The position numbers were made by a program, and so were the translations under genes. This document shows positions 42,064-50,999 of a stretch of DNA of 64,000 nucleotides, in pieces (the stretch's first letter is position 1; each line of letters opens with the position of its first letter). The notes beneath the pieces are model-generated. The model saw nothing but the letters and a program-made list of their open reading frames with translations. It had not been told where the DNA came from and did no database searches. The stretch is from Paenibacillus sophorae (GTDB lineage Bacteria > Bacillota > Bacilli > Paenibacillales > Paenibacillaceae). The stretch covers positions 1,860,001-1,924,000 of the forward strand of contig NZ_CP076607.1 of the NCBI RefSeq assembly GCF_018966525.1. Reading direction: 5' to 3'.

Positions 42064-43230
42064 TCATTGAGATTTGACGACGATCGCATTGCTGATTAGG
42101 CGTCCGGGGGTAGTCAGATAGCCGCCGTTAAAATAAAGACCGCTTGAAGCGCCGCCATCCAGATTCATCGCCTGCCAGGCTCCCGCCTGTTTCATAATCT
42201 GGGCCATCTGGGGAATTGTCGCGCCGCCGGAGGTCACCAGCAGCAGCTTGTGATCTCGTGTAAGGCCCAGAGCGCTGCGCGCTCCGCCGCCTGTTAAAAT
42301 TTTGGGATCGCGGAAGCCTTCAGCCGTGACATTAAGGGATACTTTTCCGTCTGTTACCAGCCGGGGACCGGCCTGCAGTCCACCTTCGAATTCACCTGCC
42401 TGAAAGCGGGGCATGAAATTTCCGCCAGGAACCAGCTCGGCTAAGTGGTTGCTGTCGTAGGCAAATACCGCGCGGCGGTCGGCTGGGCTATCCTTCAACA
42501 GCTTGCCGCCGGCGGCGATATAACCGTAAGGGGCTTTATAGCTTGCTGACGTATAAGCGTTGAAGAACGTGCCATTAATAGCGGCGATGGCATGGCTGCG
42601 CTTCGCCATGTTTCGGAGCTCTTCCACCTTGCCTACGCTTCCGCCCGCGAGCACGACATCCAGCCGGACCTTCGGATGCAGCAGAGAGACGGTTACGATC
42701 TGAACGGTGAAGGACCTGCCGCCTACTTTGAACGTTTGGCGTGAAGACGCCGCGGCGGATGATTCGGGACGGATCATGGCCCCGGTCAATACGGGAAGCC
42801 GGAAGGATTTGCCCTGCGCATCCGTAATCGTGACCGAGGCTGTCTCCTTGTTCCACTGAAGCTTCAGCTTAAGCGCGTCGCTAACTGTGGCCAGCGGTGC
42901 ATAGACGGTTCCGCTGTCGCTGAAGGGGAGTGCGGTGAGCGAGACCGGTTTTTCGTTTACATAAGCTCCGTTTTGGCCTGCGAACAAGGTCAGGGATACA
43001 TTCCCTTGCGCAATGTCAATCCGTTTCAGGGAAGCGTCCCATGATGCGCTAGTGCCATCCAATTCATTCAGAACACGAAGCGGGATGAACGAGCTGCCGT
43101 TCTTGTCCACCAGGACGATATTTTTGGGCGAAGCCGCAGCCGAATGCGCGGCGGGGAGGGGAAGGATGCAGGATGCAGCCATAATCAGAATGAGGAGTAG
43201 CAGGAATGCCGGTTTGTTTTTTGCTGCCAT
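42064..43230 (-). CDS. Exported phosphodiester glycosidase-like protein with copper-amine-oxidase-N domain
   Basis: The 388-residue exported protein has a signal peptide (MAAKNKPAFLLLLILIMAAS, cleavage near AAHSAAA), a Cu_amine_oxidN1-like domain (FIPLRVLNELDGTSASWDAS ... VYAPLATVSDALKLKLQW) and a C-terminal NAGPA/phosphodiester glycosidase domain with AIAAINGTFFNAYT, GGGARSALGLTRDHKLLLVT and the conserved NLDGGASSGLYFNG. In other proteins this domain removes GlcNAc linked by a phosphodiester; here the substrate may be a cell-wall or teichoic polymer. ATG 43230 lies 12 bases after AAAGGAG, a long spacing. It is monocistronic. Confidence 0.87.
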   Translation of the reverse strand: MAAKNKPAFLLLLILIMAASCILPLPAAHSAAASPKNIVLVDKNGSSFIPLRVLNELDGTSASWDASLKRIDIAQGNVSLTLFAGQNGAYVNEKPVSLTALPFSDSGTVYAPLATVSDALKLKLQWNKETASVTITDAQGKSFRLPVLTGAMIRPESSAAASSRQTFKVGGRSFTVQIVTVSLLHPKVRLDVVLAGGSVGKVEELRNMAKRSHAIAAINGTFFNAYTSASYKAPYGYIAAGGKLLKDSPADRRAVFAYDSNHLAELVPGGNFMPRFQAGEFEGGLQAGPRLVTDGKVSLNVTAEGFRDPKILTGGGARSALGLTRDHKLLLVTSGGATIPQMAQIMKQAGAWQAMNLDGGASSGLYFNGGYLTTPGRLISNAIVVKSQ

Positions 43231-43410
43231 TGAAATTGAATTCTCCTTTATCGTTGCGGTCGTATGCCTAGGCGAAAGCCGCTTATTTAGTCGGTGCATG
43301 CAGATGCGCCTCTAATTTAACATCGGATTCTCGGCTGGAAATGTTCAGCACCGCTACGCTGTTAGTAGAACTACGGCTACGAGCCTGGCATTGCGGGGAT
43401 TGATGTGGCA

Positions 43411-43450
43411 GAAAGTCCGGTCCGTTTGCTGGTGGGAGGACCGGACTTTC
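43411..43450 (-). terminator. Terminator of the glycerophosphodiester phosphodiesterase gene
   Basis: GAAAGTCCGGTCC (43411-43423) pairs perfectly with 43438-43450 around a 14-base loop; it starts just past the stop codon. The T-tract is short. Confidence 0.65.
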
Positions 43451-43453
43451 GAT

Positions 43454-44194
43454 TTACAGGCCTTTGCGAGCCAGCAGTCCTGCGAGAACATCAGGTACAT
43501 CCGTAATAATGCCGGCAACGCCAGCATCAATCAGGAACTCCATCCGTTTCGGATCGTTGACCGTAAACGGATGATAGACGACACCGCTCTGCGCCGCGTC
43601 CCGCACAAATTCCGGCAGCACCGCCAAATGATACGCATGCAGCGCCTTTGCCCCCACGGTGGCGGCATATTCCCACGGGCGGTACAGGCCTTCCATGTAA
43701 AGAATACCGATCTCCAGATCCGGGGCCAGCTTCTTGAAGTAAGCGAGTGAATAATGATTGAAACTGGAGATGACGACCCGGCTGCTCATGCCGTAAGCCC
43801 TGACGGCGGCAATTACTTTTTCCTCCATTCCGGGATAGAGAAAGACTCCGTTCTTAAGCTCAATATTGAGGACCGTGTCCCGATCCAGCAGCAGTTCGAG
43901 CAGATCCTCCAGCTGGGGAATTTTCTCGCCTTTGAAGCTGCCGTCTCCGAACCAGGCGCCTGCGTCGAGCGCCTCCAGCTCTGCCAGTGTCTTGTCCTTC
44001 ACATAGCCGCTGCCGTTCGTTGTGCGGCTTAGTTCCTCGTCGTGTATGAGAACAAGCTCCCCGTCCCGGGTCATTTGCACATCAGTCTCAATGCCCGTCG
44101 CTCCAAGAGTAAGGCTGTGGCGGAAAGCCGCCATCGTATTTTCCGGGCATACCGCTGAAGCGCCGCGGTGCGCGAAATTCAATATTTTAGCCAC
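43454..44194 (-). CDS. Glycerophosphodiester phosphodiesterase (UgpQ-like, cytoplasmic)
   Basis: The enzyme splits glycerophosphodiesters into glycerol-3-phosphate and an alcohol. The 246 residues show HRGASAVCPENT (catalytic His and Glu), GIETDVQMTRDGELVLIHDE (metal-binding Glu/Asp and second His) and the C-terminal GIITDVPDVL. No signal peptide is present. It stands alone and could recycle lipid or teichoic-acid breakdown products. Confidence 0.94.
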   Translation of the reverse strand: MAKILNFAHRGASAVCPENTMAAFRHSLTLGATGIETDVQMTRDGELVLIHDEELSRTTNGSGYVKDKTLAELEALDAGAWFGDGSFKGEKIPQLEDLLELLLDRDTVLNIELKNGVFLYPGMEEKVIAAVRAYGMSSRVVISSFNHYSLAYFKKLAPDLEIGILYMEGLYRPWEYAATVGAKALHAYHLAVLPEFVRDAAQSGVVYHPFTVNDPKRMEFLIDAGVAGIITDVPDVLAGLLARKGL

Positions 44195-44402
44195 GTCTGC
44201 ATACCTCCGTCTTCGTTATTCCTGCTTAATATAATATTCCACATCCATGCCGTAAACCCTATGAGTATAGCTCTATATTGATTGCGGAGAATTAACGGGG
44301 AGTAAATATTTCCATTATGCTGCCAGATGGGGAAACGGCTGAATATGCGGACTCGAAAGTGGGTTAAACAAGGGCGGGAAGGCAGAGGGTTGAATAATGA
44401 GC

Positions 44403-44447
44403 GGGGCTGTCCCTCGGTCATCTTCGATGACTTTGCGGGACAGCCCC
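44403..44447 (-). terminator. Terminator of the GH13 glucosidase gene
   Basis: GGGGCTGTCCC (44403-44413) pairs with GGGACAGCCCC (44437-44447), with a further inner TCATC/GATGA stem. Confidence 0.7.
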
Positions 44448-44463
44448 ATGTCTATTGTTAGGC

Positions 44464-46152
44464 TTAAACCGTAAATTTATATACCCTGGCTTCGTAAGGG
44501 CGAAGCTTCAGGCTGCGGAGATCCGTGTCTTTTTCCGCTTCGTAGTTGCTGATGAGCAGTTTAGCTCCGTGAGTTTCAATCTCCTCTGGAACCCCGAAGG
44601 TTACGGGCTCGCCGAAGAAATTCAGAATCACGAGCAGCCTTTCGCTGCCGAGCGTGCGCAGATAAGCAAATACCTGTTCATTCTCCTTGTCTAAAATTGT
44701 ATAATCCCCGTACACGATAATGTCATGCTGTTTGCGCAGCTCAATAAGCTGTCTGTAATAATGGAAGATGGAATCGGGATCGGCCAGAGCCTGCTCCACG
44801 TTGATTTCCATATAGTTCGGATTTACCGCCAGCCAAGGCGTGCCCGTGGTGAATCCGGCCTGCGGCTCGCTGCTCCACTGCATCGGCGTGCGGCCGTTGT
44901 CGCGGCCCTTGATGTAAACCGAGTTCATGATGGCCTCTTCCGTATGTCCCGCAGCCAGGTATTCCTCATGCATATTTATAATTTCAATATCCTTGTATTC
45001 GCTGATCGAAGCGAATTTTACGTTCGTCATCCCGATTTCTTCACCTTGGTAAATATAGGGGGTCCCCTGAAGTGTATGCAGCAGGGTTGCCAGCATTTTG
45101 CCCGACTCTTTATGGTAAACCGTATCGTTGCCGAATCTGGAGAGCATCCGCGGCTGATCGTGATTGTTCAAATACAGACTGTTCCATCCCTTGCCGTTAA
45201 GGTGAATCTGCCATTTGGAGATAATATCTTTAATATCTTTCAGGCTCCAGGGCTTGCAGTCCCATTTGCCGCCGGGGCCCGAATCGACGCCCATCAGCTC
45301 GAAATGGAATACCATGTTCAGCTCGCCCCGGTCTTCGCCTACATATAAAGCCGCGTCCTCCGGCGTAACTTCAACCGCTTCTCCGACAGTCATAATGTCG
45401 TACTTGGACAAGACTTCACGGTTCATTTCCTGCAAGTATTCGTGTACGCGCGGACCGTTGACGAAATATTTGCCGCCGAAGTGTAAGGAGCGGCCCTCCC
45501 CGGCTTCTTCCGACACGCTGGGCAGTCCGGGCACTTTGGAGATCAGATTGATGACATCCATACGGAAACCGTCGATGCCTTTTTCAAGCCACCAGGTCAT
45601 CATGTCGTACACTTCCCGGCGTACCTTTTCGTTCTCCCAGTTCAGATCGGGCTGCTTCGTAGAGAACAGATGCAGGAAGTATTCGTCTGTCCCTTCGTCG
45701 TATTTCCAGGCCGAGCCGCTGAAGAAGGAGCCCCAGTCGTTCGGTTCATGACCGTCTTTGCCCGGACGCCAAATATAGTAATCGCGGTACGGATTGTCCT
45801 TGGATTTGCGGGATTCCGCGAACCAGGCATGCTCGTCGGAGGAATGGTTCACCACGAGATCCATAATCAGCTTCATGCCCCGGTCATGCAGGCCCTGAAG
45901 GAGAACTTCCCAATCGGCAATCGTGCCGAATTCATCCATAATGTCCTGATAATTGCTGATATCGTATCCGTTGTCATCATTGGGCGATTTGTACACCGGG
46001 CAGAGCCATACGACATCTACACCGAGCGTTTTCAGATAATCCAGCTTGGAGATGATTCCCTGCAGATCGCCGATCCCATCGCCGTTACTGTCTTTAAAGC
46101 TGCGGGGATAAATTTGATAGACTACGCTTTCCTTCCACCATTTGCGTTCCAT
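44464..46152 (-). CDS. GH13 alpha-glucosidase, oligo-1,6-glucosidase type
   Basis: The 562-residue cytoplasmic enzyme has the four GH13 regions: DLVVNHSSDEH, GFRMDVINLISK (nucleophile Asp), VGEA (acid Glu) and NNHDQPR. The Val after the nucleophile and the overall sequence place it with oligo-1,6-glucosidases and dextran glucosidases rather than amylases. Trehalose-6-phosphate hydrolase is a close alternative. Context (surface GH66 and ABC importer under similar operators) favours hydrolysis of imported isomaltooligosaccharides. ATG 46152 is preferred because AAAGGAG is seven bases upstream; ATG 46158 is too close to it. Three LacI-type sites lie in the 170 bases upstream. Confidence 0.92.
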   Translation of the reverse strand: MERKWWKESVVYQIYPRSFKDSNGDGIGDLQGIISKLDYLKTLGVDVVWLCPVYKSPNDDNGYDISNYQDIMDEFGTIADWEVLLQGLHDRGMKLIMDLVVNHSSDEHAWFAESRKSKDNPYRDYYIWRPGKDGHEPNDWGSFFSGSAWKYDEGTDEYFLHLFSTKQPDLNWENEKVRREVYDMMTWWLEKGIDGFRMDVINLISKVPGLPSVSEEAGEGRSLHFGGKYFVNGPRVHEYLQEMNREVLSKYDIMTVGEAVEVTPEDAALYVGEDRGELNMVFHFELMGVDSGPGGKWDCKPWSLKDIKDIISKWQIHLNGKGWNSLYLNNHDQPRMLSRFGNDTVYHKESGKMLATLLHTLQGTPYIYQGEEIGMTNVKFASISEYKDIEIINMHEEYLAAGHTEEAIMNSVYIKGRDNGRTPMQWSSEPQAGFTTGTPWLAVNPNYMEINVEQALADPDSIFHYYRQLIELRKQHDIIVYGDYTILDKENEQVFAYLRTLGSERLLVILNFFGEPVTFGVPEEIETHGAKLLISNYEAEKDTDLRSLKLRPYEARVYKFTV

Positions 46153-46211
46153 TATCATTCTCCTTTTACTGAGTAATTGAGTGTTGGAAAATTGGATATG
46201 ACAATAAAAAA

Positions 46212-46321
46212 GTAAACGTTTACGTTAAAATGTTAAAAATTAAATCCCAAATTCCCGTGCACCACTAAACGCTTGCATAGAAGGAGTGAAAAGGCGTCGA
46301 TCACACAAAGTAAACGCTTAC
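46212..46321. promoter_or_regulatory. LacI-type operator cluster before the GH13 gene
   Basis: Three sites with the same core occur: GTAAACGTTTAC (46212-46223, perfect palindrome), TAAACGCTTGCA (46265-46276) and GTAAACGCTTAC (46310-46321). They match those in front of the binding-protein and LacI genes at 54.1-55.3 kb. This region probably once also drove the GH66 gene on the forward strand. Confidence 0.75.
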
Positions 46322-46563
46322 TTAAATAGTAAGCCGGATAACTATTTTTGTCAACTCCAAAGATCTGAGTAGGTAGTTTGGATGAATAACGAAGAAGAGC
46401 AAAATAGGATTAGAGATTCATTTACAGAATTTTGCTGAGAAAGCCCTAGCCTTTAGGCATAGGATGAATAGGCTTAGGACAAGGGCTGTCTTTAGACAGC
46501 TTAATTGTCCTATATCTACAAGGATCTGTTGCGGTTAGTTATTTAAACTGATACCATAGGGCT

Positions 46564-46962
46564 ATGGGACAAGAGTATAGAAGAACCGCAACAACCGTAT
46601 CGTTAATCAACTACCATTTTGTGTTTTGTCCGCGTTATCGAAGAAAAGTATTAGCCAAACAAGTAGAAGCCCGATTTAAAGAGCTTGTACAAGAGCTTTG
46701 TTTAAAAAACGATTGGCTCATTGTCGCAATGGAAGTTATGCCTGATCATGTACACCTAGTTTTGAATGTGCTGCCAACCGACTCTCCAGCGGACATTATG
46801 GCAAAATTGAAAGGAGCGACTTCACGGGACTTGCGTCAAGAGTTCAAACACTTAAAGCATTTGCAAAGCCTTTGGACACGTTCTTATTTGGTCAGTACCG
46901 CAGGGAACATATCTAGCGAAACGATAGAGCGCTATGTCGAAGAGCAAAAGACAAGGGGGTGA
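46564..46962 (+). CDS. tnpA: IS200/IS605 Y1 transposase TnpA
   Basis: This 132-residue HUH-type single-strand transposase is complete: NYHFVFCPRYRRKVL at the start, the HUH motif in MPDHVHLVLNVLP and the catalytic Tyr in TIERYVEEQK. It cuts and joins single-stranded ends at hairpins. The intact gene could still act on related elements even though its own right end seems missing. The tnpB start lies five bases downstream. Confidence 0.93.
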   Translation: MGQEYRRTATTVSLINYHFVFCPRYRRKVLAKQVEARFKELVQELCLKNDWLIVAMEVMPDHVHLVLNVLPTDSPADIMAKLKGATSRDLRQEFKHLKHLQSLWTRSYLVSTAGNISSETIERYVEEQKTRG

Positions 46963-46966
46963 ACCC

Positions 46967-47860
46967 ATGCAAGCCGTGACCGTTCAAATACGCATATTTC
47001 CAAGCGATGCTTCTTTATTAAAGGAGATGGGAAACGAATATATCCAAACGGTCAATCGGCTAACCGAACAAGCGGAATCATTGAGCGTATTTCCAAAGCT
47101 AACCTCCAAGGATGTAAAGGCTAATCTTCCCTCGGCGGTTAGAAATCAGGCGATTCGAGATGCGCGAAGCCTTTATAAAAAGACGAAAAAGCAAGGGAAA
47201 CGCCCGATCTTAAAGCGAAGAGCCTACTATGTGAACAATCAAAACTATTCGCTTGGACGGGATACCGTCTCATTTCCCGGCATGGTGGACGGAAATGTAC
47301 AGCGGCAGACTGTTTCAGCTTGTATCACCGAACGAGAACAAGGCTTGCTGTCAAGCGGGAAACTTGGGCTCCTGAAAGTTGTCGAAAAGTCAGGCAAGTG
47401 GTACGTTCAGATCAGTATAGAAGCCCAGACCGAACCAGCGGCTGGCGACGTAACGATGGGGATTGACCTCGGATTAAAAGTCCCTGCAGCCCTTGTAACC
47501 TCAACAGGCAAAACCAAGTTCGTTGGCAACGGCAGACAAAATAAATTCGTTCGCCGCAAATAGAAAGAACGACGGAGGAAGATGGGTAAGCTCAAAAAGC
47601 TATCCGCCATCCGCAAGCAAGTAAACAAAGAGCATCGCTACATCAAAGATCAAAATCACAAAATCAGCCGAAAGATCGTGAATATGGCGATCGAAGAACA
47701 CGTATCGGTCATCAAGATCGAGAAGTTGACGAATATTCGCCATACGACAAGAACAAGTCGTAAAAACGCTAAAAATCTGCATAACTGGTCGTTCTATCAA
47801 TTGCAAATGTTTATAGCGTATAAAGCCGCTTTGGCAGGCATGTTTGTTTTACATAATTAA
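46967..47860 (+). pseudogene. tnpB: Degenerate tnpB (RNA-guided nuclease-like), amber stop and 3' truncation
   Basis: The frame starts at ATG 46967 after AAGGGGGTG. It runs to a TAG at 47561 (codon 199) within what reads RRK-stop-KERRRK, where homologues usually have Tyr, so a single base change explains it. The same frame then continues to a TAA ending at 47860. RuvC-I (GIDLGLK) and the RuvC-II Glu (IKIEKLTNI) are kept, but the sequence ends at AALAGMFVLHN, before the zinc-finger and RuvC-III parts. About 70-100 C-terminal residues are missing against usual TnpB length, so no active nuclease is expected. Confidence 0.88.
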
Positions 47861-47883
47861 ACTACTGACGAGGGAGATGGCTT

Positions 47884-50838
47884 GTGAGAACGAAAAAGGC
47901 AATAGCGTATTTCTGTATGCTGCTCATGCTGGTCCAGACCTCTACAGTCGGCTACGGCCGAGTCGGGATGGCTTCGGCTGCAGCCGGGGACACACCGCCA
48001 GAACATAGAATAACGCAGATGGTCCCTTCCAAAGCCCGATTTGCTCCGGGTCAATCCGCCGAACTGATTCTGACGCTGGATCAATCCGCCGCCTGGAGCG
48101 GCAAGCTTCACCTGCAAATTTATCAATTGAACACCTTGGTGGCGGAAGGCGAAAAGGATTTGACAGTGCAAAAAGACGGAAGCGCCGAGCTGAAAATCGA
48201 TTGGAATCCGCCGGCCGGCGATTTTAAGGGCTATATGGCCAAGGCTTGGATTGAGGGAGCGGCGGCTGATGATTATGTGACCGCAGCGATCGACGTTTCC
48301 AGTGATTGGACTCATTTTCTGAGATACGGCTATGTGGCCGATTTTCCGAAGGAGACGGCAGCAGAGAGTGATGCGAAACTTAAAGAGCTCTCCCAGGAGT
48401 ATTATATCAATGCCTACCAGTTCTATGATTGGATGTGGCGGCATGACGTATCCGTCTACTCGAAGACCGACGAGAACGGAAAGCCGCTGCTTGATACAAA
48501 CGGACGCTTCATTACAGCACCGGTGGATGAGAATTCGAGCTATACCGATCTGCTCGGGCGGCTCCTGTTCCCACTGACCATCAAGCAATCCGTGTCGGCC
48601 GCGCAAAAGTACGGCTCTGCGGCAATGGCTTACGAAATGAACTATGCCGCGCGCGAGAATTATCAGGACTTCGGCGTCAAGCCGGAGTGGGGACTGTATA
48701 ACAAAACAGCGACCGAAACCAGAACCCCGGAAAAGGATCAGGTCGGCTTTAATTTCGACGGGGTGAAGCCGCATCCGACGGCGCTTTACCTGCAGGACCC
48801 CGGAAATCCGGAATGGCAGTCTTACATCACGAAGCAGTATGTCCGGGCCATCAACGATTATGGCTTTGACGGCATTCATCTGGACCAGTGGGGTGCCAAC
48901 GACAATGATTATTTGCTTGGCTACGACGGAACGAAGCGTTACTACTCGAAGGATTTTGATAAAATCATCAATGCGGCCAAAGACGCTCTTAAGGCGAACA
49001 ATGCGAACAAAAGTCACGTAACCTTAAATATGGTAGGAGGCAATAAAGGCTACAGTGCGGTGCCGAATCCGAATACGAAGACCGACTTCGATTATAGCGA
49101 AATCTGGCAGGATCAGGACAAGTACAAGGATCTTCAGCAGGTTGTGGGTGAGACTCGCGAAGCCGACGGCGGCAAGGCGATGGTTATCGCCGGCTATATG
49201 AATTACAAGGAGGCGACCGGCGTTCAATACAACGGTTCCGAGGCGAAAGCGGTGCCGCCTTTGGTCCTGGATAAAGATACAATATTGGACTTCGGACATT
49301 TGAATGACACCGTATCGTTCGATGTGGATGTCCCGCAATCGGGGGAAACTTCCTTGATCTACACGTATTCCAATGGAGGAACGGGGACAAGCCGGGCCGT
49401 GTATATTGACGGGAAAAGAGCAACTGATTTGAGCGGGGGGCCTGCCCGAATCTATTTTTCCCCAACGAATAACAGCAGCTCCTACAGCCAGGACGGGTAT
49501 TTTATCGTTCCGCATCTTGACGCAGGGAAACACAAGGTAACACTCAAAATGGACGAGGAGAGCGGGAACGGCAGCATCAACATCAGAGGTCTGACGTTAG
49601 GTTACTTCAATGAACCGTCACTGCGCCTGATGGACGCCGGACTCGCGGCTCTGGGAGCTTCGCATATCGAGATCGGCACCGCCGAGAATTTCGAGGAAGG
49701 TCCAAATATGCTTGCCCATGAATACTATCCGAACCGAAGCAAGAAGATGCTGGAGTCCACGAAGGAATCCATGAAGGAGTACTACAAGTTCAACGCCGCT
49801 TATGAGAATCTGCTGTTTGACAGCAAGGCCGATCCTAACGCATCGGTAGGCGTGGAAGCAAGCGGCAGCAGCCTTGCAACCAGCAGCAATGGGACCCAGG
49901 ATACCATCTGGACCACCGTACGGAAGAATCGTTCGAATACCGGGTTTGAACGCTACGATGTGCTGCATCTTATCAATCTGCTGAACAATGATGATAACTG
50001 GAGAAACACCGCAAATGAGCCGGTCCTGCAGAATAACCTTAAAGTGACTTATGATATCGGATTAACGGAAAAGGATGCGCCGAATCTGAAGGTCTATGCC
50101 GCCACCCCGGATTCCAATCATGGCATGTCTACGGAACTGAAGTACACATGGAATGGAACCCGTCTCACGATTGATCTGCCTTCATTAAAGTATTGGACCA
50201 TGATTTATATCGACAAAGCGAACAACGCGGGGGATACGGTAAGCGCAGATGTAAGCCATTTGAACAGTTTTACCTTGCCTGCTTACGACAAGTCCTATTC
50301 GGATGTCACCTCCAGCCACTGGGCATATGGCGCCATCTATTCCTTATCGGAGAAGAATGTGATTAGCGGAATGACGGATAACACTTTTGTTCCGTCGGCC
50401 AAGGTTACACGCGCCCAGTTCGCCGCGCTGCTGGCTAGAGCGCTCCATTTGCAGAGCACGGGCCCTGCCCCATTCCAAGATGTAAGGGCGGGCGCTTGGT
50501 ATTCATCCGCTGTTGCCGCAGCTTATGAAGCCGGAATCATTGCCGGACGCGGCGCCGGCAGGTTCGCGCCAAGCGAAGCCATTACACGGCAGGAAATGGC
50601 GGTCATGCTGGCAAAAGCATTCGAGCGGGCGGGTGGAGGCGATGCGGCGAGCGGCCAGGGTCTGACGTTCCGGGATCGCGGGTATATTGCGGCATGGGCG
50701 CTCCCAGCCGTGCAATCCGTCATCGGTACCGGACTCATGGCCGGTCAGGCGGACGGCCGCTTTGCTCCGGTACAGACGGCTACCCGCGCGGAAGCGGCGC
50801 AGACCATCGCCAATCTGTTGAACAAGACAGCCAACTGA
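47884..50838 (+). CDS. Surface GH66 dextranase/cycloisomaltooligosaccharide glucanotransferase with SLH domains
   Basis: The 984-residue exported enzyme has a signal peptide (about 1-34, SASAAA-like end), an N-terminal Ig-like beta domain, then the GH66 barrel. D334 in GIHLDQWG is the nucleophile and E406 in YSEIWQD the acid/base; the 72-residue spacing equals that of the known CITase pair D270/E342 as I recall it. A beta-rich insert at about 450-570 (SFDVDVPQSGETSLIYTYSN ... RGLTLG) looks like the CBM35 that marks CITases, which cyclise dextran-derived chains, but dextranase activity is also possible. Three SLH repeats (about 805-984) anchor it to the cell wall. The start is GTG 47884 after GAGGGAG. 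Its promoter region seems displaced by the IS element just upstream. Confidence 0.9.
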   Translation: MRTKKAIAYFCMLLMLVQTSTVGYGRVGMASAAAGDTPPEHRITQMVPSKARFAPGQSAELILTLDQSAAWSGKLHLQIYQLNTLVAEGEKDLTVQKDGSAELKIDWNPPAGDFKGYMAKAWIEGAAADDYVTAAIDVSSDWTHFLRYGYVADFPKETAAESDAKLKELSQEYYINAYQFYDWMWRHDVSVYSKTDENGKPLLDTNGRFITAPVDENSSYTDLLGRLLFPLTIKQSVSAAQKYGSAAMAYEMNYAARENYQDFGVKPEWGLYNKTATETRTPEKDQVGFNFDGVKPHPTALYLQDPGNPEWQSYITKQYVRAINDYGFDGIHLDQWGANDNDYLLGYDGTKRYYSKDFDKIINAAKDALKANNANKSHVTLNMVGGNKGYSAVPNPNTKTDFDYSEIWQDQDKYKDLQQVVGETREADGGKAMVIAGYMNYKEATGVQYNGSEAKAVPPLVLDKDTILDFGHLNDTVSFDVDVPQSGETSLIYTYSNGGTGTSRAVYIDGKRATDLSGGPARIYFSPTNNSSSYSQDGYFIVPHLDAGKHKVTLKMDEESGNGSINIRGLTLGYFNEPSLRLMDAGLAALGASHIEIGTAENFEEGPNMLAHEYYPNRSKKMLESTKESMKEYYKFNAAYENLLFDSKADPNASVGVEASGSSLATSSNGTQDTIWTTVRKNRSNTGFERYDVLHLINLLNNDDNWRNTANEPVLQNNLKVTYDIGLTEKDAPNLKVYAATPDSNHGMSTELKYTWNGTRLTIDLPSLKYWTMIYIDKANNAGDTVSADVSHLNSFTLPAYDKSYSDVTSSHWAYGAIYSLSEKNVISGMTDNTFVPSAKVTRAQFAALLARALHLQSTGPAPFQDVRAGAWYSSAVAAAYEAGIIAGRGAGRFAPSEAITRQEMAVMLAKAFERAGGGDAASGQGLTFRDRGYIAAWALPAVQSVIGTGLMAGQADGRFAPVQTATRAEAAQTIANLLNKTAN

Positions 50839-50867
50839 TTGAGGCAGCCTTAAAACAATAAAACTCA

Positions 50868-50914
50868 AAAACAGTCCCATGATCCACATCACAAAGCGGA
50901 TCATGGGACTGTTT
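50868..50914. terminator. Bidirectional terminator between GH66 and the ABC operon
   Basis: AAACAGTCCCATGATCC (50869-50885) pairs with 50898-50914 over 17 bases around a 12-base loop; A- and T-rich flanks suit both strands. Confidence 0.85.
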
Positions 50915-50999
50915 GTTTGGGCTGATTTGGGCAGAACAGTCTCTCTTCTCGTATTGCAAGCCTGACCTTCCATTGCATGAATGGCCATAGCGTATTTGC

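Larger units (their letters stand above)
46440..47860 (+). mobile_element. Decayed IS200/IS605-family element
   Basis: The element has a Y1 transposase gene, a broken tnpB and, on the left, two small hairpins sharing a TTTA loop: CCTAGCC/GGCaTAGG (46445-46463) and GCTGTC/GACAGC (46485-46500), as expected for subterminal palindromes recognised by Y1 transposases. The right end appears lost with the 3' part of tnpB, since the next gene's ribosome site follows at once. The exact left boundary is not determined; bases 46322-46439 show nothing else I can name. Confidence 0.75.

Noticed and set aside
46212..46321. CRISPR-like or other array from the repeated AAACGCTT elements
   Set aside because: Spacing is irregular and the sites are short pseudo-palindromes of LacI type placed at promoters.
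47857..49017. A 386-codon reverse frame opposite the GH66 gene
   Set aside because: Shadow of a gene with a clear signal peptide and catalytic motifs.
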